DNA of 64,000 nucleotides from Venturia oleaginea (taxonomy: Eukaryota; Ascomycota; Dothideomycetes; Venturiales; Venturiaceae): positions 2,170,001 to 2,234,000 of the forward strand of contig JABMLP010000001.1 in NCBI GenBank assembly GCA_013176395.1, written 5' to 3'. Position numbers and translations under genes: made by a program. Positions within the stretch are counted from its first letter, which is position 1. Each line of letters starts with the position of its first letter. Shown here one piece after another: positions 1 through 12,400 of this stretch. The notes below the pieces were generated by a model, which had not been told where the DNA came from, did not search any database, and saw only the letters and a list, made by a program, of their open reading frames with translations.

Positions 1-666
1 AGGTGGAACAGGACTCACCGTTGACTCGGCATCGTGATCGCTATCCTAAACACCGACCTTGGAGAAATCATCTACATGCGAGTAGTACCAGGTAACCTCG
101 TGAAAGAGGGCAAATACGCAAACCGAGTGCTCGCATGCAGATGTCTTCTCGAAGGTTGCCATGGAGGAAAGCGGCAAGGAAGAAACTCATGTCTCCGATA
201 AGGTATCGGCTGAAGCAGAAGCGGGGAGAAATAGCTAATTACGGCTACGACTTTTGAATCATCCTAGGGGGGGACACCAGAATATCTTCAACAGGTCAGT
301 CATTCCCGTTCCCTGCGTCCCGCGGTCAAAGTCTAAACATCTATCAGGAATAAAAGCTAGATTCATCTTCAAAGATGATGATTGTTTCATGGCTCATCTG
401 TTTCAGCGGTGCGGAAAAGAGTCGAACTATGCGCGATTATGTTATCGGTGCGTTCTTATTTTTGACTTCTTCTGCCCAAACCGCGGGCGTGGTTTTTCTG
501 GTTCGACTCCGCGCCAGAATGCACTTGATCAAAACGGCCAGTCGGTCAAAGCGAAGATAGGCAGATGTATATATTGCAGTGACCTCGTTCATTGTGAAAC
601 CCTCACAACACGTAATACCATTTGATCGATCCTACACAAACGCCAGAATCCGAGACAAGAGCGGAC
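1..666. other. no supported gene
   Basis: Open frames here are short, overlap on both strands and show no recognisable domain. The stretch probably holds the promoter and 5' leader of the gene that starts at 667, or the end of a gene outside the window. I see no repeat or RNA gene. Confidence 0.4.
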
Positions 667-1461
667 ATGTCGACGCGGCAGAATCAAGCGGACCGGTATC
701 TCGGCCTCTTGGATCCATTGATTTTGAACGTCAAGCGACTTGGTGAAAATCTGTTTGCCCACAACGATGATACCACCGACATCAGAACCTGCATCGCACG
801 ATTGCAACGCAATGCAAACCTCAGTCGAGATTGCCAGGAGTTCATTCTTTCCGGACTACATAAGCTGGATCCGGGGTTTAATGTGGATTTCTTCGAACTC
901 GTACGCAACATCTGTCCGCCCATGAACAAAGCACTCACTTCCGACGAGCTGAATTCGGCCTTTTTCCCACTTCCGATGGGGTTAAGACAGATGATACTTG
1001 GACACGCCTTTCGGGATGCCATGGAGGAGGATATCGCCATCAACGCTGCGTGGAACGAGTACGAGATGCAGATTTCGCAGGATCTGCGGTTTGTCTTCTG
1101 GCTTTTATGTTGGGACCCTGATTGGGAAGGGACGGCGCCCGAAGGCTTCATTTACAATCTAGATTGCCTTTTCCACGCGCTGAACGACGGCAGCGAGCGG
1201 CGCAAGGTTATGTCGATGTCCGTCGATATGCTTGTTCTCCGTCTGCGGATGTCGGACGGACGCTTCGGGGCTGATGTGGACTTTGTGCTTCGGGGTTGTA
1301 GGGATATGTTGGAGGAGAGGAGGAGGTGGTGGGGTGAGGAGATTGATGGGTATCGTTTGTTTCGGCAAGTCCTATTCGGCACGATTGATCAGGCCAGACG
1401 GTACCGGGGTACGTTGTTAAGAGGGGACGGTCCAATTCATCTGCACGAGCTGCGGCTATGA
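667..1461 (+). CDS. hypothetical protein, 264 aa
   Basis: A single uninterrupted reading frame encodes 264 residues from the ATG at 667. The frame is open a little upstream, but only through a TTG codon at 622, so 667 is the first real start. The product looks soluble and mostly helical, with many charged residues and several tryptophans in the second half. There is no signal peptide or membrane segment. I do not recognise the family. The regular composition over the whole length suggests a real gene rather than a chance frame. No intron is needed. It lies alone, with about 900 bases of gene-free sequence after it. Confidence 0.6.
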   Translation: MSTRQNQADRYLGLLDPLILNVKRLGENLFAHNDDTTDIRTCIARLQRNANLSRDCQEFILSGLHKLDPGFNVDFFELVRNICPPMNKALTSDELNSAFFPLPMGLRQMILGHAFRDAMEEDIAINAAWNEYEMQISQDLRFVFWLLCWDPDWEGTAPEGFIYNLDCLFHALNDGSERRKVMSMSVDMLVLRLRMSDGRFGADVDFVLRGCRDMLEERRRWWGEEIDGYRLFRQVLFGTIDQARRYRGTLLRGDGPIHLHELRL

Positions 1462-2376
1462 TGGTGGAGAGAGGGGTGGCGACAAGTCAGACCCTGTATC
1501 GTTTGCGCTACTCGTCCTCGTCGCTGCGGTTTTTCGTTCTGACGACTGCATGTTCTTCTGTACCGAGGGATGGTACACTGCAGGCTCGAAACTTGGTGGT
1601 TTTTTGGTTTTTTTTATGGCGACTTTTGGACGGGGGTACGGTACTCTCACCCGATGTCTTTGAGCGGTGCTTGTCGACGCTACATACATGGCTAGGATAT
1701 ACTTTGTATTGTTGGGTGTCACGTCTGCCATTTTATATGCTTAGTGGTCAGATTTGCAATATCTTGCTTGAAACCGGGAACGATACGTAGCCTGATTTTT
1801 TCTTTCTTTATATCTCGAGACTGGCTTCTTCGTCTACACACAGTGGGTTCTTTGCTTCATGTCCTTTTCCATCGCTTTCTTGAAATAGCGAGAGGGTGCG
1901 CTTGGATTGCGGTGGGTTTACCATCGGATCGCGAGTGGTTTGTTTCTGGCTGTTTTGACGATGATGTCGCTGGAGATAGTTGCGGTTTTGGTTTCGGTCT
2001 TGGGTTGTAAATAAGTAGCCAAGTTTATAGTCATTCAGGCACGAGGCTTTGATATAACCTAGACCTCTTTACTAAGATTTCGCCTTCGCTCCGGCTTCCT
2101 CTTCTTCTTTCGTTTTCATTTTCATTTCCGTGGATTGCGTTGGCTCGGCTGCTTGAGAATCAAGGCTACTGTTTTGTAAATCCAACACTTAATGATTGAT
2201 CTCCCTACGTTATTACTAAAAGCTTGGTATACATAAATCTCCGTATGATGTCCTCGCCCGAGACGAGAAAAAGGCAAATCTATAAACGCCCCATCTGCAT
2301 TCTACACCCCCACCCCAGCAATCTCATCCCGATCGTCAAAAGAAGCCGCGAAATCCCCATTCCCATTCCCCTCCAG
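1462..2376. other. gene-free stretch
   Basis: This covers the 3' flank of the gene ending at 1461 and a low-complexity T-rich segment around 1790-2130. Small frames exist on both strands but none shows a domain or a clear exon structure. Confidence 0.4.
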
Positions 2377-2895
2377 CTAGCTAAACAAGATGAAATCATC
2401 GCCATTATGGAAAGAGTCCTCATTGTCCGTATTTGTCGAATCGTGCAAACTCGTCCCAGTCGATGAGATATTTCTGCGCACGTAATCGACGTAGGATTCT
2501 CCTTCTTGTCGGTCTTCACCTTGGCTCTCTTCATCTTTTGGTTCTGACTGCTGTGGTTCTGCACTCGTTGGTTCTGTATCTTGTGGTTCTGTGCCCCCCT
2601 GTCTTCCTTCGTCCAAGGGATCGCTGGATGAATCGCTAGGGGCCATGGAATCCGTGACGATGGGGTTGAAGTTCGTGGAACGAGGATTTGCGGTACGAGG
2701 ATGATCTGCAAGCGGCTGCTCCTGTCGCGTGTTGGACTGAGCTGAAGAGCGTAGCCGAGATGGAGGCGCAAGGTGAGGGAGAGCTGGTCTGACAAGTCTC
2801 TCTGCTGGCATCGCCGTGCTGTTGGAAATTCGATTCTCGTTCTGACACGATGTTGTTAGTTCTCTGTGGGAAGTAGTTGGGTATTGCTGATTCAT
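2377..2895 (-). CDS. possible acidic, Ser/Gln/Glu-rich hypothetical protein
   Basis: The minus-strand frame from the ATG at 2895 to the stop at 2377 encodes about 172 residues. The N-terminal half is rich in Ser, Arg and Pro. The C-terminal half is rich in Glu, Gln, Asp and Ser and contains several short S/T-E-P-Q repeats, so it is probably disordered. It could be a separate small gene or a 3' exon of the minus-strand gene at 3092-4231. A GTAAGT donor near 3052 and a TAATAAC-like branch sequence lie between them. I could not find a splice that joins the two without crossing the stop at 3092. No family recognised. Confidence 0.3.
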   Translation of the reverse strand: MNQQYPTTSHRELTTSCQNENRISNSTAMPAERLVRPALPHLAPPSRLRSSAQSNTRQEQPLADHPRTANPRSTNFNPIVTDSMAPSDSSSDPLDEGRQGGTEPQDTEPTSAEPQQSEPKDEESQGEDRQEGESYVDYVRRNISSTGTSLHDSTNTDNEDSFHNGDDFILFS

Positions 2896-3091
2896 ATATT
2901 TGGCAACTCGAATGAGCAATATTTCGAGAAAATCATTGGTAGAGCTACGAGGTAGGAGACGTGCTGTAAAAAAGACAGATCCAAAGTGCCTAATGGTAAA
3001 GGGAATTGAGAAAATGACTAGCAGTCTTTGTTATTAGAACTTGACTTACAAGAACTCTAGTCGAACCTTCTACGGGGTGCTCATCATCGGA

Positions 3092-4231
3092 TCAGTCGTC
3101 GGAGATCGTGAAATCTGAGCTTCTGGCGTCTGCTTCTTTGTCGATTTGATCAGGAGCAGTATTTCGAGGGCGAGCTGCTGATTCTTCAGACGAATGTCTT
3201 CTCTGGTATGCCGCCCACCTTCGCTTGGCCCGGTGCTCGTTCTTTGTCTCCTCTTCGGTCAAGGGATGTCTTTTGCGTTTCTCCTTGTCATTAGGTCTCT
3301 CATACGGTCTCATGGGCCTCAATTCGTAAAGGTATGCTCTCCAGTGCTGAAAGTCATGATTTGGCCGATCCTCGAGCGTACATCTGAATTCAATATGCAC
3401 TCTCTCTTCAACTGGTTGCATGGCCGTGTTGAAGGTAGCTCTCGAGCAATCACCGAATGCATCCCAGGGTTCGCGTTGTTCTTGCTTCGAATCATCGCCG
3501 ACGAAGCAGTAGTCTGGCATTTTGACAAAGTACCGGTCCGTTCATTTGTTCTCTCAACCATCTCTTTCCGCGTACCATTCGGCTGTGGTCTTTGCTTGTA
3601 TCTTTGCCCGGCTCCATGCCATTTGCCTTCCCATCTTCCTTTTGAGTTCCAGCTTGCCATCGTTCTTTCCTTCCAAATGTTCACCATGTAACGACCCTTG
3701 TGCTCCTTTCGCCTTTCTACCAGCTTTCGACAGTTCTTTATCCGCTTTCTCATTTTTCTCGTCTTTCCTTCCCACATCTGGTCTTGACCTATCTCTCTGC
3801 TCGCGACGAGGATGATCGACAAATGGAACTTTGCGTGTCCATTGGACAAGTTTGATCCGATAGAAGTCCTCATATACAGCTTTCTTGGTACGTGCTTCAT
3901 CGTGATTAAGATCGACTTGCCATATTTCCACCTCGTTAGAGACATTCCACAGAAAAACAGATCTTGCCCATTCTTCAAAAGCTTGGAGTTTGCGACGCTG
4001 TTCTGTTTGGTGAGTGTCGATCTCTGGATGATATGTGATGGCATAGTCGTCCATCGCTTCGGGCGGATTGAACAATCGTAAGTCGTTGTGGCACAGATAG
4101 AATCTTTCGAGGCGATTGTATGTCAGAGGATCAAGCACCAGCCATGTTTTGACTTTGTCAGCGCGGCTGTTGGGCTTGTCTGCACTGGGACGGCGGCTTC
4201 TGGAGAAGACTTGATGATGAGGTGTGGACAT
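3092..4231 (-). CDS. hypothetical protein, two exons, 364 aa
   Basis: Exon 1 is 4231-3559 and exon 2 is 3513-3092. Two in-frame TGA codons lie between them, inside a 45-nt segment (3558-3514) that starts GTTGAG and ends GCCAG. Removing it keeps the frame and gives a continuous 364-residue product. The N-terminal third has many aromatic residues and a folded look (motifs such as WLVLDP and FLCHNDL-like). The middle is a strongly basic and acidic Lys/Glu/Arg stretch, and the C-terminus is charged and probably disordered. No signal peptide or membrane helix is visible. The donor is weak, so an alternative reading is a gene broken by nonsense mutations. Family not recognised. Confidence 0.5.
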
Positions 4232-4583
4232 GGCTACCGTGGGCGAATCGTTGCTCTATACTGACATATAATCGTCATTTCATTGGAGAAGGCTGCGAGT
4301 AACATTGCGAGTGAAGGCGCCATGTCAGTGATCGTCCGCAGTTCCTTTGTTGTAACGATAGCGGTATTTTATGATGACTGTGTCATTCCTGAACGTTTGC
4401 ACATCTCACTTTCTACCCCTGCCCGCTTTCTCTCTGAAGCTCAAATTATTACAGCAGGAAGGAGATGTCAAGATACCCCTGGAAGTCTCCTCTCCGAATC
4501 GGACATGAATAATCTGCTGGATGGGCTTGCTGCTGCGACCGCAATACAGGACCAAACCATTGTGGTTTTTACTCTTTCGACCA

Positions 4584-5663
4584 TCACCAATCGTCTTCCT
4601 CAACAATCTGCTCGAGCCCTTCACAAAGAGTGCCTCCATTTGAACGAGACCGAAGAAAGAGACTCTTTGCGCGTTCGAATGCCGTCTCCTGGGCGTCGGC
4701 ACCTTGAAGAGTACCTACCCAGAGGGCAACCATGCCTCGAATCTGAAGTAGCTCAGCATTCTTGTCGAGTGGAGGAGTGCCTATGACCTCGTCAAGCCGT
4801 GATGCTATCGCTCTAGCATCTTCGAGTTCCCGAAGTCGGCCATGTTCAGTTTCATCGTCAGACGAGGAATGTCCGAATGCAGGAGACGTGGATGGTTCTC
4901 TTTCATGGCTTGCATACTTGCTTCTCTGAGAGGCCTCGTAAATCCACAGACTGAACATGGCAGCGTAGAAGTTGGTGGCACTTGGGCCTTTGCGCTGATG
5001 ATGCACGGGATACTGCACAATGAGCCGCTCGTAATACTCCCTTGCAGCACGGAATCCCCCTTCTGAGAGGTGCAATTGTTCGTTCGTCCCTTGCATTGGC
5101 ACAGGATTTCGAGCATGGCCATTGTCTGGAGTATTGCGCATGAGGAGTTCGGCTCCAATGCCCCATCTGTTGCGAGCCGTGACGTCCATGGATAAGTAGC
5201 CAGTGTTAGTTTTGATACTCTTTGTGAGACGACCGCTCCTGAGTAGTAATGCCCAAGCGCGTCCGGCGCGCTCAAAGTCGCCCTTCAGCAACATGTGGTG
5301 CATCAGCGTGGTGAGGTTGGCGAGATGGTTTTCACGAAGACGTTCTTTGGCCTTGCTTGAAGGTTCATACCACGCTGGGTCTAAATGTGCAAGGGGAGGA
5401 TTCAAGGCGTGCAGTTCACTGCGCACACGGTCCAGGACAGTAGCCTTCACAGGCTGGGGAGCATGCGGGAAAGGATGCAGCGGTATTTCCTCATCTGGGC
5501 CGAGTCCTGAAAAAGACTGTTTGCCTGGTGAGGTGGATTTCCGTGATGGATTTTCCGAAGCCGAGTCATTGTGGTCTGATTCATCCTTGGCTGGCTTGGT
5601 AGACTCTGTAGTCACAATTCGCTGAGTTCCATAAGGCAGCACAAAGACATGGCATGCGGACAT
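4584..5663 (-). CDS. RNA polymerase I initiation factor, Rrn11-like
   Basis: A 359-residue intronless frame from ATG 5663. After a disordered Ser/Pro-rich N-terminus (about residues 1-70) comes a helical region starting near residue 100. It contains the pattern LMHHMLLKGDFERAGRAWALLLR-like (given in pieces: HHMLLKGDF, then RAGRAWALLLR), followed by TPR-like helices. This pattern is typical of fungal Rrn11, the TPR-containing subunit of the yeast core factor that loads Pol I on the rDNA promoter in the nucleolus. The acidic C-terminus ends in EEDDW. The assignment rests on this motif and the helical layout, not on a full alignment. The gene is divergent from the RING gene at 6080, and its upstream leader carries a 36-bp tandem repeat. 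Confidence 0.6.
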   Translation of the reverse strand: MSACHVFVLPYGTQRIVTTESTKPAKDESDHNDSASENPSRKSTSPGKQSFSGLGPDEEIPLHPFPHAPQPVKATVLDRVRSELHALNPPLAHLDPAWYEPSSKAKERLRENHLANLTTLMHHMLLKGDFERAGRAWALLLRSGRLTKSIKTNTGYLSMDVTARNRWGIGAELLMRNTPDNGHARNPVPMQGTNEQLHLSEGGFRAAREYYERLIVQYPVHHQRKGPSATNFYAAMFSLWIYEASQRSKYASHEREPSTSPAFGHSSSDDETEHGRLRELEDARAIASRLDEVIGTPPLDKNAELLQIRGMVALWVGTLQGADAQETAFERAKSLFLRSRSNGGTLCEGLEQIVEEDDW

Positions 5664-6079
5664 GATTCAGCAGGCCCTGGTACGCTGGATGGTAATATTC
5701 AATCAGCAGGCACTGGTACGCTGGATGGAAATATTCAATCAGCTGGCAATGTCGATGATGATGACAAAGCATACTCGTAGTGAGATTGCAGACTAGCCTG
5801 AGTATATGAAGTCCGGTATGGAGGCATTGACACAACCCAACAATTTTTGACGCGTTAGCCGTAAACATACATGCACGAGTGCACTCGTATCATGCACTCT
5901 CCTCCATTGCAGTCATTACTAAACATACCGCCATCGTGATTCATTCACCACCGCTCCAAACATAGCCTCACATCACACTATCTACGCAGCAATCTGGCAC
6001 GCGACTTCATCCTTTGACACGCCCTACATTCCGACCACCTACTGCCCTAGACACCGCTCCGAACCTCGCCCTCCCCGCG
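5664..6079. promoter_or_regulatory. shared divergent upstream region
   Basis: This 416-base interval separates the start codons of the minus-strand Rrn11-like gene (5663) and the plus-strand RING gene (6080), so it must hold both promoters. It contains the 36-bp tandem repeat at its left edge and pyrimidine-rich sequence just before 6080. No individual transcription factor site is claimed. Confidence 0.4.
5665..5748. repeat. 36-bp tandem repeat, 2.3 copies
   Basis: Units at 5665-5700 and 5701-5736 differ at three positions, and a partial third unit follows at 5737-5748. The shared core is TGGTACGCTGGATGG. It lies one base upstream of the ATG of the Rrn11-like gene, so it is probably in its 5' leader. 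On the minus strand each unit could encode 12 residues (pattern LIEYxHPAYQxL), in a frame different from the gene. Confidence 0.85.
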
Positions 6080-8566
6080 ATGGACAGCGCTGAAGCTGGG
6101 CATGGTCTGTCAGGCAGCCGGCTACAACCTCCAACTACGCCCACACTGCGACGGAGAGACCGGCTGCGAGCCTTGGTCAACCTGAGCAATGTCACTAGAA
6201 GAAGAGACAATCTGCAGCCTGAAGCGTCGATGAGCCGCTTGTCGTTTACCCAAAGGTTCTTTCCTCGACGAACCACCACCAATACATTTCGTCCATCATT
6301 ACCAGCACATCGCGAACGAGCACAGAATACTTCCGCAGCACCACCTCACACTCCTACTGCCCCGCCATCCATAGCTACAGCCGATACAGGAGACCTACTG
6401 GCCAGACTCGAAGCTCTAGAAGACTACTTTGACGACGACTACGATACTCCTCCTGCTCCTGCATCTCCAAGAGTTCGTGCTAGTCGCAGACTCTCACTTC
6501 GTTTACGAAATCTGGTAGACCATAGGCTGCTGACTCCGCGAAACCGTGCTGGTAGCTATTTCCCTCATTCACCTTTCTGTGACCTCGCCGACTCAATTCT
6601 TCTAGCTTCTGCGCCCCCCGAGCCTCAGTCGACTTTCAGCTACTACAACCACGACGAAACCAATAACACAAGAGACGGATCCTTCACTTTTCCTCACCGC
6701 GCAGAGACGCCGCATACCATGTCCTCGCAACCACTCGCGAGTCTACCTGCGTCTGAAGAATCACGACTTCGACCACCGCGGATCCATACTCACAACAATG
6801 GCTCTGCTTTTCCACGACCTAATGGGCGACCAAGAAGCATCATAGAGACACCCAACATTCTCATGCCTCGGCTACAGGATAGAAGAGCAACATGGGGCGC
6901 AGGTCGATCATGGCCCACAATGGGAGCCTCTTCCTCTTTCCTCAGTGCGAACGACAACGCAGGATCGGAAGGCTCGTCACCTGTTTCCCCACTCCGTCAA
7001 TCTCCTCTCCAACAGGCGAGCACCGTGCGGGAGAGCCTCTCAAATCAGTCTCTGGCTTCAGCCTCGCCTCTGACTTCCCTCTCCTCCTTGTTCAGTCGAA
7101 CCGCATCAAATCAGTCCAGTAGTAGCACCTTGACTCCAGGCTCTATGAATGGCCCGCGCTCGCCTCCAGTTCTCCGACCTGGTGCTGCTCGATCGGCCAC
7201 TCCCTCCACCGGTGCCGGTCCACCTGTCAGGGAGCCTGATCTGGAGCAGGACAATCACATGGACCGACTTGGCCGCATTGCGCGTGTGCAGACTCGCCTA
7301 CGCAGGCAAATGAACAACTTGCTCTCGCGCAGGGATACTGACGACGATATGGATATGGACATTACTTCGATTCTTCGCGATATAAGAGGAGGGCGACTTC
7401 CACGCTCACACGGAGCTGATGGATCGAGTATCAATGGTGAACCAGTCGTCGAGGGAATGGCTCCTTTCACCATCGTTGGTATCCGTAGAGTGAATCCTGG
7501 CACAGAAGGCACGGGTGAGGATAACCTTCCGCCGTTTATCAGAGAGTTGCTTGGATCTACAGCGACAGGGGAGGATGGGACACGAAACTCAAACGAGCGA
7601 CGTCCTTCAATCTTCCGACATGGCCCACGCCGCCGGGGAGTGCTCAGCTTTTATGACCGCATGGAGACTCCCAGTCGAGAGCAGGCACTCCAAATGCTAC
7701 AACGTCAACGACCTCGCTCATTATATGGCGCTGGCTCATTGAGAAGAAATGGTGTTGTGGGGCCAGACTCGACTGTTGACAACCTAGAAGATGAAGACAC
7801 CGACAGCTCGGACACAGAAGAACCAAGCACTCGGGATGATCCAACATACATCATCTATCTCATCCAAGGCATTCTTCCCGAAAGTCATCCTCTGCTTTCA
7901 GCACCCAGTCTGTTCACCAATAATCCGACTTATGAGGATATGCTCTACATAGCTTCCTTGTTGGGACCTGGAAAGCCACCTGTTGCGAGCGAATCAGACG
8001 TCGCGTCTGCTCCAGGCCTGTTCGTCATCGACATGGATTCAAATGGGAAACTCGTTGCCATCTCAAGCGAAACTGAAGAGCGAATTGCTCTTCCACCAGT
8101 TGTCGATGATGGTAACAAGCGTCCTGAGCGCTGTCTGATTTGCTTGAGTGATTTTGAGGAAAAGGAGGAGGCTCGCAAGCTAGTGCGCTGTGGACATCTG
8201 TTCCACAAGGACTGCATTGATCAGGTATGTACATGCTTTCGCATTCATTTCATCAATCCAGGTTCATGGTAATATACCACGCTCGCGGGGACTCGATGGT
8301 CGTTCGATCTTCGGGCATCTTGCGGGCTCGATCTCGAGTTGAAAGATCACTTCTCGGGGTCGACTTCGTCACAAATTGGAGTAGAGGTGGAAGCTCGAAG
8401 CATTATTCTCTCGCTAACAAAACTGTAGTGGCTTACTGAAGGACGAAATTCCTGCCCGTTGTGTCGTGGCGATGGCGTTGAGGAGAAATCGTCCCCTAAC
8501 TCCAGCACAGCGCGAGTTGCGCCTGTCGACGAACCCCTTTTCGACCACCAGCTCCACTCCGATTGA
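6080..8566 (+). CDS. RING-H2 zinc finger protein (probable E3 ubiquitin ligase), 760 aa
   Basis: Exon 1 is 6080-8224 and exon 2 is 8429-8566, with a 204-nt intron that begins GTATGT and ends CTGTAG. The frame is open from 6014, but the ATG at 6080 starts the more natural N-terminus (MDSAEAGHG). Residues 1 to about 680 are Ser/Pro/Arg-rich and mostly disordered. The C-terminus carries a RING-H2 domain: CLICLSDF, then [12 protein letters not shown], the splice junction, then [13 protein letters not shown]. The order is C-x2-C, C-x-H-x2-H-x2-C, C-x2-C, so all eight zinc ligands are present only after splicing. RING-H2 domains usually recruit ubiquitin-conjugating enzymes; the substrate cannot be inferred. 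No membrane segment is visible. Confidence 0.85.
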
Positions 8567-9499
8567 GCTTTCTATTTCCGCCTTCGCTTTGCTTGGTACC
8601 TCTTTCGCGTTTCCTCGGCTTCTACTAATACCCCTCTCCGCTAGCACTTCTTGGCTTCCCTTAATTCTCGAGAGCAGAGGCAGATTTCTTTGTACCTGTA
8701 TGACTGGTTCATTATTGCATAGTTTGCCAGCCGCGGGTGTCTGTTAACATGTCTGGTTGGACATTATGCGGCCTTAGAGTCCGGAGTTGTGCCATTTTCA
8801 TTGGTTGTTTACGGGATAGGTTGGTGGATCTTTGGCTGTATGCATGGACACGGATGGGATGGGATGGCGTTAGGTATGACTGATAGTATTGTTATGATGC
8901 TCTAATTTTTGACGGGCCGTGGGCACCTAAATGGACGCTCGCGCAAACATTGGGGCGTGAGAGGTAAAATAGATTTTATGCAGGTTGAGAGAGTCCCGCA
9001 AATGGAGGGGAGGGACGTTTGTTGTTGTGATGCTCATTTTTTTGGGGGGGGGGGGATAATTACCTCTTTATGATGAATGGCACGCTGGATCGTGGATGCA
9101 TTTAACCTTTTCCGAGATCATCACTAGGACGAGACTCAACAGTAATGCCGAATGAAATGATATTTTAGGACAAACTGTCTTTCTTGCTTGGTGAGAAGGT
9201 CGCAGGAGAGGCGAGTGAACAAGCTGTGGAGATTTGTGGTGGAGGGGAAAGGGTTCGAGAAAGCTGGAACGAATGCGCAGAGTATTTCTTCCTCATCGCC
9301 CACATCTACCTCGTAACAAAACATAGATGGTATCCTCGTCCCGATGCAATCAAAGACCTATACGCCCATCCCAACGAATATCCGAACCCCAGGAACACCT
9401 CGACCGAGCAACAGAACCAAGAGCTCCCCTCCCGAGCCTAACGCCCAAAATTCCCCCCATCTCAAAAAAAAAAAAAAAAAAGGGAATCCAAGCCACCCA
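8567..9499. other. intergenic, convergent 3' flanks
   Basis: This lies between the 3' ends of the RING gene and SMC2. It has no supported gene. It holds a G run near 9046-9056 and a run of 17 or so A at about 9465-9481, both places where sequencing errors are likely. Confidence 0.5.
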
Positions 9500-12400
9500 T
9501 CACTTCAAATCCGCCGCCGTTAAACTCTGCACCACACTCGTCCCATCCTGGAACCTCGTCCTAAAAATCCGATTCGCATTCTGAAACATACCGTCCTTCA
9601 AACTGACGACGATGAACTGCGACCCCTTGAACCTAGTCTTGATGAGGCGCCCGATATTCTGCGTGTGCGACAGGTCGAGCGCGGCGTCCACTTCGTCGAG
9701 GATGTACATTGGTGCCGGTTTGAACTGAAGCAAAGCCATGATGAGGGAGAGTGCTATGAGGGATCTGTTTTTTTCGGTTTACGTTAGCATGTACGTATGG
9801 GTTATGGAGGTATGGGAAGGGAAGAGGATGAACAAACCTCTGCCCACCACTCAACTCGGTTAAACTCTGTTTCCAGACTTTGCCTAGGCATACTTTCACT
9901 TCGAGGCCTTCAGCGATAGTTTTACCCTCTGGTGGATCCAACTTTGCGAAACTGCCTGGTAACAATTCGTTGAAGATGTTGCCGAAATCACCATTCACCT
10001 TCTCCCACGTCTTTTGTAAAGCATCCTTCTTATACTCGTCCAGTTGTTCAATCGTCTCTTCAATCTTCCTCTTGTCGCGGATGACAGTTCTCATCATGTT
10101 CTTCAGACTGGCCTCCTTCTTCTCCACGTTGTCAATCATGTTCATGACTTTGGGATTGATCTTCTTCTTCATGCCTTGGAAACGTTCCGAAAGGTTCTTG
10201 AGGGTGGCCTTGCACTCTACCATGTTCTGACCTTTGAAATCATAGGGAGTACCAGCGCGGCCAAACTGATCATGTTCATCGGCGATCCAGTCATGAGATT
10301 CACCTAGATGAGTCAACGACTGAGACGCGGCCTGCTGTTCCTTTTGAAGCTTTTCAAGACTGTGACCTAGTTTTTGCTGCTCCAAGGATTCTTCGGTGGT
10401 TTGTGAGTTCTTCGATCGAATAGCCGTCTCAAGTGCTTGAAGTTCTTCGTCGAAGCCAGAGAGTTTGGCTTGCTCGTCTTCGAGATTAGCTTGCGCGAGA
10501 TCATGAGCATCCTTGACTCGAGAATGTTCTGCGGCGAGGATGTCGATTTCCTCTTTTTGAGCTGTCAACGTGACCTCGGCGTCTTCGAGCTGCTCCTGTG
10601 TCGTCGTCAAATCTCCACTGCACTGTTCAGCCTCAAGCATGGCATCACGCATCTCTTGTTGTAGAGGCTTGACGGCTGCATTGTTCTTCGCGAGAGCCTT
10701 CTTTTGCTTGTCGAGGGAAGCCTGAAGCTCGGTGAGCTTGCCGTCCTTGTTGTTACTAAACTCTTTCATGTCTCTCTCGATACGTTTGATGTCCATGTTT
10801 GCCTCGTCTAGTCGTCCTTTTGCAGCAACGATATCCTCTTTTAACTGAACAATGGTCGTCTTCATCACCTCTACTGCTTGGATGATGGCAGACGAAGAGT
10901 TGCTATTGATCTGCTCTTCAGCGAGCTTGATTTCATGGGATTTGAGATCCAGGTCTTGCTTGATCTTCTTGGCGGCGTCCAACTTCTCCTTCTCACGAGC
11001 CATTGTGGATTGCAGCAGAGCTAGGGCTCGTTCTTGGGAGGTGAGCTCCAGCATGATCTCGTTCAGCTTCTGCAGAGTGACCAACACTCCGCTGGTCTGA
11101 GGCGCACTACCACCCGACAGAGTACCAGACGGATCGTATACATCGCCATCTAAAGTCACACTCTTCATGCGCACTGACGGGTTGAAGGTGACGCTCTTTG
11201 CTGTGGTTGCGTCGTCACAGATGAAAGTGGATCCAAAAACGAACTCCATCGCGCTGTTGACCTCGTCTTCATACCCTATCAAGGAGAGAGCGAGGTTGAC
11301 CTTTCCAGGAGCAATCTTTTGGGCTGCGCCCACTTTTTCTGAGGAGGCTCGGAAGGCAGCGATCTTGTCGAGCGGAATAATGGTAACTCTCTTCTTGAAT
11401 TTGCCATTCTGGAGAAGTTGAGTGCCGGTGGAAGATTGATCGACAACAACATTATAGAGCCTGCCACCAGCACAAATTTCCAGAGCTGTACCGGCTTGGA
11501 GGTGGTTCTTATCCAAGGTGAATAGCTGAGCTACAAGGCCCTTAACCTTGGAGCGATCAAACTGAGGTGTAGGGTCGTTGTAACTGAAATCGATGTTTGC
11601 GACTCGCCGCTTCAAGGTGTCTGCTTGTTCACGCAGATCTCGAATACGCTGCTGAAGTTGAGCCTCCTCCTTGTACATGTCATCCTCTTTGCCAGGCTCA
11701 AATCCGAGTTTGGTCAAATCCGCCTCTAATTTCTTTGCTTGTGAGTGTAGACCTTCTAAATCTTTGAGGAGTCCAGAATTCAGCTTCTTGGCCTTCTCTG
11801 ACTTGGGTTGTTCTTCTTTGATTCGCTTTTCCAAATGGGATATCTTGAGCTTCGCCTGCTCCTGTTCAGTAGAGGCTCCACTTGCTCGATTCCGTGCATC
11901 TTGCAATTGACCTTGATAACCACTTTCCTGCCCTTCCTTGGATGCGACACCCGTCTGCAGAGTCTGGAGAAGCTCTTCGTTCCTCTCTACCTCTTCCGAT
12001 TGTTTGGTGATATCCGCGCGTGCAGCATCGAATTGCTGTTGGAGCTTCTCGTGCAGTGCCTTCTTCGTCTTGAGTTGTGATTCGAGATCCTTAATTGTGG
12101 CCTTGAGCTTGCTCTGCTTCTCTTGTTCCTCAGTCGTGCCAGATTTCTTGAGGTCGATGATTGTAGTCAGCCGAACCATCTCATGCGAATGTGTCTTAAC
12201 TTCATCTTCCAAAGCTTGGAACTTGCCGCCTTTTCGCAGCTCTTTTTCTCTTGCAGTCTTAATTTTTTTGATATCCTCTTGCAACAAGCCAATCTCGTTT
12301 TTCAGCCGCACAGCTGAGTCTTCCAATTCCAGTTGCCGTCTCTTTTTTGAGTCAAGATCTGCTGCCGCTGTTTTCAGCATCTCTTTTGACCGTATGAAAT

